A program made the translations under genes and the position numbers. A model generated the notes under the pieces. It searched no databases. It was not told the DNA's origin and saw only the letters and a program-made list of their open reading frames with translations. Of a DNA stretch of 64,000 bases, positions 19,851 through 31,159 are shown one piece after another; position 1 is the stretch's first letter, and each line of letters begins with the position of its first letter. The stretch comes from Evernia prunastri (Eukaryota > Ascomycota > Lecanoromycetes > Lecanorales > Parmeliaceae): contig NKYR01000050.1 of NCBI GenBank assembly GCA_003184365.1, forward strand, positions 1 to 64,000, given 5' to 3'.

Positions 19851-22800
19851 TCCCAATGGAAAGCGCTGTTTTCAGTAGAGACACCATCTGCGCGACGCTC
19901 TCTTCTTGCCTCTTCCCCCCCACCCCCCCTCGGACCCCAAATCACTATCACTTTTGCTTTTCGAGAATCAGCCTTCCATATCATAATTGAAGATACGCCA
20001 CCGAGAGAAGTCGAGCTGAGAAGAAATAACGTGCTCACCCTTATTATTGCGCATGCAGCCTGAGACCCCCGGAATGCACTCTTGCTCTCCATATGCCTTC
20101 CCCCATCTTCCTCCCCCGCTTCAGATATTAGTCTTGTTCGAAATGATTATGAGTCGGCCCTGATGGGATTGAGACTCGGTTTACACTTGGCAGCGCCAGG
20201 AAAATGGCGTGATATTGTGGAAAGGAAATAGGCCAGCGAGACCCAATCTGTTCCAACGGTGACCACAAGGACAATTCCAAAACATGTCAAGTCAATCTCG
20301 GTCAGTAATTTCGGAGAATTTTGCTCGTATCTCGGACGTACAGCCGCATAGGGATGCCTAAGTCCGAGGGGGGGAAGGAGGGGGGGACCTTGATACTCTA
20401 CTCACAGGCTAAATTACAGCGGAATTGATAAAGGATACTCTAGATGAGAGTGAGAGAAGAAAGAAAGGTCCAGGCCCCGGATCATCAATTTTGCCACACG
20501 GTGATTTTCCCCACGATAACGGCTCCACAAAGATCAAAGTTGCCATAAAGCATAAAGCAGAAAGAGTGGTCTTTTCTTTTTTCCTCTCCAAAAAGGAAGC
20601 CTAAGCGAATCCCGAGACAAGGAGATAAGCTGATTGACATGATCTGCCCCAGTGCCGGTCTCCCCCCCGGCGCAACCCCCCATCCCCCCGGCCCCCCCAG
20701 GTCCCTTTTCACTTTCCCCGCCATTTTTCTGACAGCTGCCGAAATCATGCGTTATGCAGCACGTCGGAGAATTAAAATAAAGTGCTCGACTTCCAAGTTC
20801 CAACACCTCGGGAAAAACACCACCTCACATCAAATTCAAAAGCCAACAAAAGAAAAACAAAAATGAAACGACGTTGCATAAGAGAAGAAAAAACAAATAT
20901 GTATACCTATCTGTTGCAGGCGAAGAAAAAAAATGTGACTGCTGCAAATGTGACAGGTGGGAAAAGATGCAATGCGTGCAGGCTGCATTGCAGCACCTTT
21001 CATTCCATTCAAATCCGTATCCCATAATCACATAAATCCCAAAAACCCACACCTTTCCTCTTTCCCACTTCCTGAAGCGAAAAGGAATTTCCAAACGAAA
21101 AAAATAAAAATCCATGCGCAAAGGGCTGTAGTTTCATGCGAGCATGCCACGCGCATCGTGATCTGATTTGCCCTGCCTTCGCCTAAAAAAATGTCACTTA
21201 CGGTATGTAAGTTCCCCACACACACACACACACACACACACAAACATACAGACATGACACGGACACAGAACACACGGACTTCCCCCTCCCTTCGAAAAAG
21301 AACCTTGACAAAGGACATTCCAAATTGATTCCAATCCCCATCGAAATCTCGAAACAAATGCGCTTTACCCCACGCTACGAACTTGGTTCGAGAGAAAAAA
21401 AAGAATTCCCTTTCGGTTGGAACATCTTCCTGTTATATATATGGGGGCGGGGCTAAAAGTAGGTAAGGTTAGGTTAGGTTATCGATGCTAGGTATATCCC
21501 CCTATCTTCGGCTTTTCGAGACGCGCAGGGATTATCGATTTCCAGGGGATCGCCTTGTTTCCAAAAGAGAATGTTCCAACACACCGGTTGCCCCGCGGCT
21601 AGTCCTTCCCCAAGGCTTCTCTTTTTTCGGCATCGCCCAATCCTGGTTTATGTATGATAGAGTGGATAGTAATCATAGTACATATGCACTAGGTTACACA
21701 CAAAAAAAAAAAAAAAAAAGAGAAAAGGCGCCCCACGCTGCTTTCTACGCTATACCCCACACCAATCCTGATTCCCTGCTTTTGGTGGCTGCAAATCTTC
21801 GTAGAATATTTGAACGAATGACCACGTTCACGGGCTGCTCAGCCTCGTGACTCTGAAACACATCATCTTTCTCCCAGGGAAAAAAAGGAAAAGAAAATTA
21901 TACGAGGGGGAATGCGTAAGCGAGGATTACGTCGGTATGGGGTGGGTTGGGTTGGATGTTGTGTGTAGAGTGTGTCTGCCTGGATGTGGTCAGGGAAACG
22001 TGCACATACATATGTCGGATTCTTGCAAGTAGGATCAATATGGGATGGGAGACAAATATAGAACAATTCATTTACTCGTATTACCGTGTGAGAGAATGAT
22101 GATGTGATAATCAAAAAAAAATCCAAGTAGTCATCATGGATGCTGGACCCCTTTTTTTCTTAACTCCACATATCGGTCAGCTTCTACCCCTTTATCCGCT
22201 CACCGAGTGCCTCCGGGTCATCTCTCATCTATCCTCGGTCTCACTTGCATCAGATATGCGCAGTAGCCTGTAGCCTGTAGCTCTGTAGCCTGTAGCCTGT
22301 AGCCTGTAGCTTGTAGTTTGTAGTTTGTAATTTGTAGCAGTAGTTTGGTCTGAAATGGTGTGATGGATGGACTGAGTTGTAATCTACCTAGAAGCGAGTC
22401 CCGGAGCTTTCCATACCAAGGGGGGACCTTGATGCTTGCTTATCTGCCGTTGGGTGGGTAGCTGGGTATACTTATTACAGTATTACTACTTACTTGGTCC
22501 CGCCTCCCCGACGACCAAAAAAAAAAGAAAAAAGAAAAAGGATTTAGAGTGCGGACCAGTCAAGAGAGGTCAGACAGGCCATAGAGAGCATAGTTCAGGT
22601 ACCACGTTTTTGATTCCACCAGGGCTGAGAAAATGTGTCCGATAAGCCCCACATAATCCTTCCCCAAGAATCCAATAACTCCAAGACACGCCCCCCCATA
22701 CTTCGGGCCAGCGCATGATTAGCATCAGTACATCGACCATTTCACTTCATTTCCTATACCAACAAGTACTTACGACTATACACATCCTACGCAAAGACCT

Positions 22801-23728
22801 TTTGTCTTTCCGCCGTCAGGACTTCTTCCAATAGGTCTCACTACCACCTCCAACAACCCAGCAGTCACTCAGGTGCACTCTCTCCCCCAGTCATCTACCT
22901 CAACACGTGTCGAGCAACGTAATTCCTGACTAAGGCTGGGAGGAAACCCACCGTGGCAAACCGCGAGAACTGTGACCGTGGTACGCGCTCACGGTATAGC
23001 ACTCGGTATATCCTAGGTTCCAGAGAGACGCCTACATCGAATCCAATTTTTGGAAAGGGTACCGGCAGATCCAACGACTCGCAGTTGTCGTCCGAAAGGC
23101 TTCCTGCAGCAGCAGCACGGAAAAGCTAGAAGACACCTTTGCTTCCCCCCTCCATCTCAGAGTTGGACAAAGACAAATTGTTTATGATTCTTATTAATCT
23201 TATCGTGTTACCTATTCTTTGAGTAGCAAGCAAGCAAGCTCGATACTTTTGTCTCGGTTTCGAATAATATATCTGAGTACTACAAGAATCAGCCGGCAAG
23301 ATCGCCATCACAAGGCTAGCAGCTGGTGTCCGGCAAATCTTCGTCAAAAAGGCATCATCCGAGAAAGAGTCAGAGCCTCGGAGGCAGACAGACGGAGGAA
23401 GAGAGAGGCAGCGGGCAACAGAAAATTCCGTCCGGAGCTCTTTCCTACTCTGACGTGAGTTCTAATTAAAAAAATCAATAACATTCCCCACAAAATCCAC
23501 ACAAATTCGGAGTCACTCGGTACCTTAACCAACGAAATACCTACACCTACACCTTACCTCACCTTAACTTACCCTTCTTCAACATTACTACACCGCTTCA
23601 CCAATATCCTCCTCTCATCATTCGCTTGCGTGTGCGTTTGCGTTTGCAAATAAAAAAATCCAGATACCCTCGATTCCCGCCGTCGCGTCTACCGGTTTTC
23701 GCCAATAAACCCCCACGCAGATCCTCAC
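19851..23728 (+). promoter_or_regulatory. Long upstream region of the CreA-type gene
   Basis: About 3.9 kb without a supported gene and rich in simple sequence: (CA)13 at 21217-21242, a poly(A) run at about 21703-21719 and a heptamer minisatellite at 22262-22340. Matches to the CreA consensus SYGGRG occur on the minus strand close to the gene, for example CCCCAC at 22647-22652 and CCCCAG at 22885-22890. They could support autoregulation, but such short motifs occur by chance. A GTGAGT donor at 23456 and a CACGCAG acceptor ending at 23720 could define a 5' UTR intron that ends eight bases before the ATG. Confidence 0.4.
22262..22340. repeat. TGTAGCC heptamer minisatellite with C-to-T gradient
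   Basis: About ten copies of a 7-bp unit, TGTAGCC. The right-hand copies change to TGTAGCT, TGTAGTT and TGTAATT, so decay is directional along the array. Confidence 0.8.
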
Positions 23729-25012
23729 ATGCAGCGAGCAAGCTCAGCGCTGGAATTCTCCAACCTGCTCAATCCACACTCCCAAAATCTATACGATCAG
23801 CAACCACAACCAAGAGGAGGATACACACCGGAAGGCGGAATGACTGCCGCCGTCAGGGCATTACCGCCCTTGGTTGGAGGCCTCCCAGACGATAAGGGAC
23901 AAGACTTACCTCGGCCCTACAAATGCCCCCTCTGCGATAAGGCCTTTCACCGCCTCGAACATCAAACTCGGCACATCAGGACACACACGGGGGAGAAGCC
24001 ACATGGATGCTCATTTCCCGGCTGTACCAAACGCTTCAGTCGGTCAGATGAGCTGACTCGACATTCGAGGATACACAGCAACCCAAACTCGAGACGAAGC
24101 AACAAGACTACACACCAGACCGCTGCCATGGCGAGCTACGTTCAAGATCAGGCCATATCCGCGTCCATGATGCCTCCTCCTCAGCACAGCATCTCACGCT
24201 CCGCCCCAACATCCAAAGTCGGCTCACCCAATGTCTCTCCCCCCAACTCCTACTCCCCATACTCGACCAACACGCCGTCCGCACTCAACCCGAATGGACG
24301 GAGTAACGGAGGAAGTCCGAACGGAGAGAACCACAATCCCATGGACATCCATCTACTTGCGACAGCTGCATCGCAAGTCGAGCGCGAAGACCAACAGCCA
24401 AAAGTCGCTCGGCACACCCATTATCACCATCACCACCACCACCCATACTACATCCATGGTAGCAGCAGTGCCAACCGACTTCCTTCGCTTTCGCAATACG
24501 CCTACTCACAGAACATGTCCCGGTCCCGCTCGAACGAAGAAGATGACAGCTCCAGCCACCGCCTGTTCAAGAGGTCGCGACCGGCTTCTCCGAATTCGAC
24601 CGCTCCTTCCTCTCCAACCTTCTCCCACGACTCGCTCTCACCTACACCGGATCATACCCCTCTAGCTACTCCGGCACACTCGCCCCGCTTACGGCCCTAC
24701 GGTGATCACGGCCTTCACCTCCCTGGAATCCGTCACCTCTCCCTCACGCACGCACCCGCTCTCGCCCCCATGGAACCTTCAGCCGATGGCACGTCTCCTT
24801 ACGGCAGCCTCACGAATCAATCCACATACAGCAGCGGCCCCCGGATCAGCGAGATCATGAGTCGCACGGATGGCACACACAGGAAATTACCCGTTCCGCA
24901 GGTCCCGAAAGTGGCAGTACAGGACTTGCTCAATCCCAGTGGCGGCTTCGGTAGTGGCAGCTCGAGCACCGCGGGCAGTCAGGCAGGGAATGACTTGGCC
25001 GAAAGGTATTGA
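23729..25012 (+). CDS. creA: Carbon catabolite repressor, CreA/Cre1/Mig1-type C2H2 zinc-finger protein
   Basis: A 427-residue DNA-binding repressor of genes for alternative carbon sources. Two adjacent C2H2 fingers lie at residues 66-86 (C66, C69, H82, H86) and 94-116 (C94, C99, H112, H116). They are joined by the THTGEKPHGC linker, the CreA/Mig1 arrangement that binds SYGGRG sites. The start MQRASSALEFSNLLNP is typical of filamentous-fungal orthologues. A His-rich run (about residues 231-242) is followed by SRSNEEDDSSS, which resembles the acidic Ser region known to be phosphorylated in fungal Cre1. A basic FKRSRP and SP-rich stretch come next. The C-terminus has the conserved ISEIMSRTDGTHRKLPVPQ and VPKVAVQDLLNP repression region. 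There is no intron, as is common in this family. Length and all landmarks match, so assignment is secure. Confidence 0.96.
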   Translation: MQRASSALEFSNLLNPHSQNLYDQQPQPRGGYTPEGGMTAAVRALPPLVGGLPDDKGQDLPRPYKCPLCDKAFHRLEHQTRHIRTHTGEKPHGCSFPGCTKRFSRSDELTRHSRIHSNPNSRRSNKTTHQTAAMASYVQDQAISASMMPPPQHSISRSAPTSKVGSPNVSPPNSYSPYSTNTPSALNPNGRSNGGSPNGENHNPMDIHLLATAASQVEREDQQPKVARHTHYHHHHHHPYYIHGSSSANRLPSLSQYAYSQNMSRSRSNEEDDSSSHRLFKRSRPASPNSTAPSSPTFSHDSLSPTPDHTPLATPAHSPRLRPYGDHGLHLPGIRHLSLTHAPALAPMEPSADGTSPYGSLTNQSTYSSGPRISEIMSRTDGTHRKLPVPQVPKVAVQDLLNPSGGFGSGSSSTAGSQAGNDLAERY

Positions 25013-28000
25013 GCCATGACCTCCTGGCGGGAAAGACGGAGCAGTGTCCGCAAGGCGCACGGCGGGAACGGGGGGGATGTTGGGGTTACATCATCGCCCT
25101 CCTTTTTCATTTGTCAAGCTTTACACCCCAATAGATTTTTCTCTGCTACAACAGCACCATTTGCGAGCGAGGCGACTTGAGGCGCACGAATACACGATGA
25201 GGGACTGTTTGGGGCATGCAAAAGCCCCACCGGGGGGCTCTATGTGATTGATTGATCGGAATGAATACCTCTATAGACTACATGCTTTTGTCGCTTTTTG
25301 TTTCTTCTCATGCCTCTCTGCTCTACGTACTCTGCTCTTACTACCTATTAACCCCGGCAAATAGCGCTCATAGACTTTTTACCAGCCTCGAAGCAATCCG
25401 AGCAATCCGAGCAGTTCATAATCACACATCTACTCTCACTAGCTAGATACCTACGCTAAATGCCTGACCTTTCATCTTGGCCACTGATTTGCTTTGACCT
25501 AACCACCTATCACAATGTCTCAGCCAACGAGCACGGCAAGTCGCAATCATAATCGCAATCGCAATCGCAATGCTTTAGTACGTACCTAGTACATCTACAA
25601 GACTACAACATCTCGAAACCCTGAACAAGGGATAGAAGGTTTAAAAAAAATTGGGGAAAAAAGGGCGAAACGGCGGTGAATGCCGGTCGTTGGGGAAGGA
25701 CTAAGGGGTGGGAAGTGGGGAGGGGGAAAAATGCTTATCTTGCAGCGGGCTAGCGAGCCTAGCGTCCCCCGCAAGTGTGGAGGTTGGAGGGGGATAGTGT
25801 GGGGTTGGGGATGGGAGTTGAGGTGAGTAGAGCAAGGTAGATAGGTGGGTAGGGTAGGTGGGGAGAGTGAGGTGAGGTTGGGTTAGGTGAGATTAGGTGA
25901 GTAGGATTAGGTGAACAAGGTATACCTCATATGGGGGGAGAGTAGGTGTATGTATGGTTGCGTGTTTGTAACGGTGGGTGTCTGGAGTGATACTATTGAG
26001 TAGTTGCCGAATGATGTTGCTGCACCTAGTGATGATGTGATCATCGTCGGTTTTTTTCTTTATGTAGTGTTGATATAGTACCTATACAGTGACGGGTATA
26101 CCGAGTGTACTCACCTGCTTTATGTACATTGTACGCTACGTATATGTATGTAAAGCACGTCTGTACCCCATATAGATGTACGATATGTACTTCGAGATAA
26201 GTAAGTTGCGTGGCACGGAGAAGACGGTAGTAGGTACGTTGTAAGGTAGATAAGTAGATTCCTTATCTATCTAGACAGTACAGTGCCGTCTCCACCAATC
26301 ATCCATGTGCTTTTCAACTTTGCCAACATGTAGCAACACTCGCCGGAGCAAGAGGGTAGAGTATCCATCCAGGTTGTCAAAGACGGGTTTGGTAGCCAGT
26401 ACGGAGAAGTGCTGAAATCAACGACGGTGGAATAAAGTTAGGAGGATCAAGAAAAGAATGACAGTCAGGCAACCGACAAGTTGTAGAAGAAAACCAAATA
26501 CCTAGGTTCGTCCAACTGTGTACTGCCCCACACAGCAGTCATAGAGAATTAGACATCAGGTACCTTCTGCCTTATTGCAGGTTGGGTACAGGAGAAAGGC
26601 ACGGCTACATGGTTGATTTCGTTCTGTCTGCTACCTACTGCCCTCTGCCGGTGATATGTACATCTGATCCCCCAGACCGCTGATGGCGGAATACGAAACC
26701 TTTCACTACCTGTACCTTCTTCGATTTCTTTTCCCAAAACGGTTAATACCCTCGAAGTCAGTCCCGAACTACGACGGCTCCAGATTTTACGACGTGGTCC
26801 GTGGACGTGCTTTTTTTTGTCTGGCTTTCGCTCCTTGGTACTTGATCCCTCTGCATAGCTGCACGGTGTGGTGGTGGATCGGGACGCATATCGAGCGTAA
26901 CGGTGGATAAAGGATTGGATCGCTCGGAGGAAGGAGGAGGAGCGGGAGGTGGGAGAAGACGAAACACCACTCCAGCAAGACATTAAAAAAAGTAAGAAGA
27001 AACAGCCAGCTGACATAGATTAAGCGATGGGGCGTTTATTACCAGCACAGCGCAGACCGTACCAGAATTCGCACAGCCCAGCGTGCTCAGCTCCGAGTTC
27101 CCGTCCCGACGACAGAAAACGGGGGGACATGACAGGCAGGAGTAAATGATTAGTTGAAGAGTCTTAGACGTAGAATGAACGAGAGTCTAAAACACGGCCC
27201 ACGTACCCTCTTTCCCCTTTCTCCCCGGACGCTTCCCCCGGCCGCTTTCCCCCCCCCCGGCCGTGTTTCTTACGTGCATGAGTGTGCGTCCTTGCAAGGT
27301 GTCTACTACTTACGTAAGTAGGTATCTGGGTAGGAAAGGAAAGTAAAGGAAAGGAAGCGAAGGATGAAGGATTGATGAATGCAGCGCAGAAATGAAATGA
27401 AGTGAATGAACTGAAACAGATGGAGTGGATAGAATGGATGGATGGATGGATGGAGGGACGACGCCTCCACCCTGCATTAAATGGTCATCAGCACACCACC
27501 ACCACCAGGCTTTTCAACCATGCCATGTGGCAAGGTAGGCAAGGTACCTAGCCAGCATGGAAAATCCTCGCTTACTGTTCCTGTTTCCTGTAAGACGGAC
27601 ACGTGTGAGCATTCACCTATGCATTGTTGCCTAAAGCACCCACACTTCCTCAGCCAGCCACGGATAGAATAGAGTAGAGAATAGTAAGGTAGGTAGCCGA
27701 GCCAAGGCTCCAGTCAAGCCAGAGAAAAAAGGAGGAAAGAAAAGCGCAAAAAGAAGAGGCGACACGACAGCCTCTTCCTTTCTCCCAAGCCCTCATTCGC
27801 ATCCCATCCTCCTCTCGCTCCAATCTATCATTCACGTCCCTTTCACCACACGTCAGTACACACGTCCGGACCCCTGCTATCGATATCCTCAATCGATAAG
27901 CGACTTCGCCACACCCCTACCCTAGCTACCCAGCCACATCAACGAAACCAAAACCAAAACCAAAACCAAAACCAAAACCAAAACGTGGGGTGCGCATATG

Positions 28001-29987
28001 CCGCCTGTACATACTTTACTGTATGCACTAACAATCCATGGCATAATGTCCTATCTACACCGGACTTCAAAACCGGACTGCTCCGCCCCGGTGCATCATC
28101 CTTCGCTTCCTTTGCTTCGCCTTGGCAAACCCGAGTACTTGCGATTGCGATGCTTATTTCGTTTTCGCTTTTGCCCCCTTTTTTCCCCCCTCTGCCCTTC
28201 CCCGGATCTGCGACGCATGTAACCCTTTGGTACCCTAACACCCCCAACTAGGTAGATTTACAAACGCTAAAACAAAGCCCCCCCATAGGCGATGCTTAAC
28301 TTTTTCCGTTGGGGAAGTACGTAACCCTACCGTAAACGGGGGTCGAGTGGGGTGCGCCGGCCGCGGAGAACGGGGGAGAAGGGAGCAAAAGGAGAGGTGC
28401 GCGTAGGCAAAGGAAGGTAATGATGGTAAGATCGATCTCAGATATCGCAAGGTAGCTATGTTTCTACATCTGTAGGTAAGATAGAGCATTTGTGTACATA
28501 AGTAGCCTGGCCTATGAATGATTTTACGGGATTGGACAGTCTTGCGTGGGTTTGGGGGGGGGGGGGGGGAAAGGTCCAGCCCAGCTTCAGAAAAAAGGGG
28601 GGGCCCACCAATGACCGGAAGGGGGAAAGTGGGGGAGATCGAGCATCGGAGTTTTGTCGATGAGATCGTGGTTTTGTAGATGAGATCGGGCGTTCTTATT
28701 TTTTTTTTTGTGGGGGGGCGCGCGCAATTTGGGGGGTAAAGTTTTTTTCTTTTTTCTTTCACTTTCGGGTGAGTGCAGTACTCACTCTATCTAGTGCACG
28801 GAGTCTGTCTGAGTGGGTGGCAGTGGTGCACGGCCTCTGGGGTTATTGACGGTTACGTACGGGGCTGCTGGGCACAGCCATTGGGTGGTTTGGCGGCCCT
28901 ATGGTTGATCGGGGGAATAGCTCGGGGGGCTCAAGGAGTAAAGGCTCGAAGGAAGGAAAGAGCAGGATGAGAATTACGCACGCAACATGCATCCCTTGGC
29001 AACGGGGCCGGAGCACCGCCTGGAAACAGATCCTTCCTGCCGCGCTCTAGCGGCATGCGTAGGTAGTTTTGAACACCGTTTGGGACGTTGGCGCCAACGA
29101 GACGACATCAAAGGGACCGACGGCAGCCACATTTGAGCGTATTGAGAGACGACTCGCGTCGGTTGCCAGTACCACGCAAAAAGCGTATGAAAGGCTCTAA
29201 TCGCCAAATGGGACCTTAAGAGTGTACTGTAGTGAGGGACACGCATGACCATATCTGGTCCCAGAAATATGAATGTCATCCAAGGCGCAAAGCGAGGTCC
29301 CAGATCCGAGCAGGCAAGCTCCGAGCAAGGGCCTTGTAGAAGAGTTTGGATGTATTTTCCAAACATGATTGGAGTCCAACTGAGGTGAGTCTTCGAAGAC
29401 TCCATGTTGAAGACGGAATTGAGACCGTAGCGACAAGAACATAACACCAGATCTCGACGATCTGGTCTTGGATGTTGGCGCCTTTATTGCGGTGTGGGAG
29501 TGAGCAGAGCGATGAGCAAAAAAACTCGCAGGACCAGAGACCAGTAGACAGAGGGGGCCGCAAGACCAAGTCTGTGACTATGGAAGAGGTAGGTCTCGGA
29601 AAAAGATGGCTGCTTGACCTTGAACGTTGCTAGTGGAGAGGAACAATGCTGGCACAGACGTTGAATTTTGTTCGTTTGGTCAGTATCAGGAGAGAGCAGG
29701 CTGACGGGTCCATAGAAAGGCTGAGGGCACTGAATTGCGGGCGAGAGTTCCCGGTGTCTGATCTTGCACGGGTATTTGCACCCACACTGCGCTCTCTCAG
29801 CGGGGCACAGCAGTGGTGATAGAAAGTGCATAGTGAGTCTAGCTATGGGGCCATCAGCCATACTTATGGCTGATGGGGACAAGGAGTGGCTAGCTACATG
29901 AATGCGATAATGATGGAATATGCATGGAATGCATGGAAGGCACTAGGCAAATAAGCAAACGCTGACAGCTCCAGGTCACAGATCTTT
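25013..29987. other. Long simple-sequence-rich intergenic region
   Basis: Nearly 5 kb with no convincing gene. The first part probably includes the creA 3' UTR. A (CGCAAT)n run lies at about 25548-25571. The plus strand at 25690-25920 is strongly G-rich with GGTGAGGTTGGGTTAGGTG-like runs. (GGAT)n is at about 27434-27453, a hexamer array at 27944-27984 and a poly(G) run at about 28554-28569. Minus-strand frames at 28974-29882 are open but lack any recognised feature. Confidence 0.5.
27944..27984. repeat. (CCAAAA)n hexamer array
   Basis: Between six and seven perfect copies of a 6-bp unit read as CCAAAA on the plus strand. Confidence 0.9.
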
Positions 29988-30300
29988 TTATCGCGCTCGC
30001 TCTGTCTGCCTCGTGTCGAAGTAGGCGAACAATTCCTGGAGAGGTGCCGGCCCTTTTGAGTCGCTGATCTTGATACAGAGATCATCAATTTCCGTAGTCA
30101 TCTCTCCATTACTGCTTGGATGATATCTCTTTCCAAGTGCTGCCGCCCTCTCCGCTTCCCATCTTGCCCTTGATTCTTTATCGCAATCTGATATATTTAT
30201 CAGCCGAAGCCGAAGATTGTAGTAGCGTAGAAGAAGGTGACAGTTGGCTGTTGTGTCCGCATCTCTATGTTTTGCCTCGTCGGACGACATTTTATGCTCG
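29988..30300 (-). CDS. Small hypothetical protein (103 aa)
   Basis: The ATG at 30298-30300 opens a frame beginning MSSDEAKHRDAD. A Leu/Arg-rich stretch (LLLRYYNLRLRLINI) follows, then a charged middle with ARWEAERAAALGKRY, and the end QELFAYFDTRQTERAR. Predicted mostly helical and soluble, with no signal peptide. Amino-acid composition and the absence of low complexity make it look coding. No family is recognised. A longer version without a better start extends to 30353. Confidence 0.4.
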
Positions 30301-30703
30301 CCACAGCAGGGCTGGGGGCTTACGCATGGCGCATGGCGCATTTCAGGTATCACCTATCTATGGCCGGAGAAGCCATGACGATACTTAAAGATTCATGGCC
30401 TTCTTTGGTCTGAAGTGGCCTATGAAGACCACGTCATCTCGTGGGCAATTGTCTCTTCAGTGAATTTTTCTCTTTCAGAGCAATTGCATACACTTGTCCC
30501 ACCCTCCCGCGCTTGTATTCAGTCAGCTACCACTACTCCAGGTAAATGTCGCTATAGATATGGGAGTACTTCCGAGTGCTGAGGTATAAGAGTACGCCTA
30601 TGACGGCCTCTGTTCGATGGCCTATCTAGGTACGAAACGGCCCGATCACATCCATTTACGCATCGTTTAGATCCCATGTATTCGTGATTATGTGGCGAAG
30701 ACT

Positions 30704-30906
30704 AATAGGTTGACGGGAATGAATGTAAACAAAGACTCACACTGCAAGACCATGTACCTTCCACTCGTTCCTTCAATTATTCTGAATATCCTGTCGATTG
30801 GGTGACGGTAGCGAATGTAGAAGTCGCGGCTTCAAGTGCATTCATCAACAACTGCATATGTTGTATTTCAAAAAGCAAATCGAGCCATGATAATGCTACA
30901 TTGATA
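30704..30906. repeat. Dispersed repeat, copy 2
   Basis: Diverged partner of 14799-15012 in the same orientation, with a small internal deletion after the GTCGCGGCTTC segment. Many positions show C in one copy and T in the other, in both directions. Both copies have therefore decayed independently, as expected from repeat-induced point mutation or cytosine deamination. Confidence 0.65.
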
Positions 30907-31159
30907 ACCCTTAAGCTACAAGAGTTCACATGTCCGCTCATTCAAAAGAACGGTTGTTGTTGAATGTATCATCGGATGGCACACGAAGAAAACGATTCTC
31001 TGCACTACTCTTGTTCCTCTGCTTAATCGAGAGGCTTAGGTTTGAGTCAAGGCTAGTCTACATGTCCGACCAAGTCCCGCCCGGCTTCTGATCTTGGTGT
31101 AGCAACGTTGACGAGCCCTCTATCTAAGGGGGCTTCTTGCATTTGTTACCGGTGCAGGC

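Noticed and set aside
21461..21482. Telomere-like GGTTAGGTTAGGTTA run
   Set aside because: Only about three units, the unit is not TTAGGG, and it is in the middle of a gene-bearing region.
28554..28569. Poly(G) run as a biological signal
   Set aside because: Homopolymer in a low-complexity region; length may also be a sequencing artefact.
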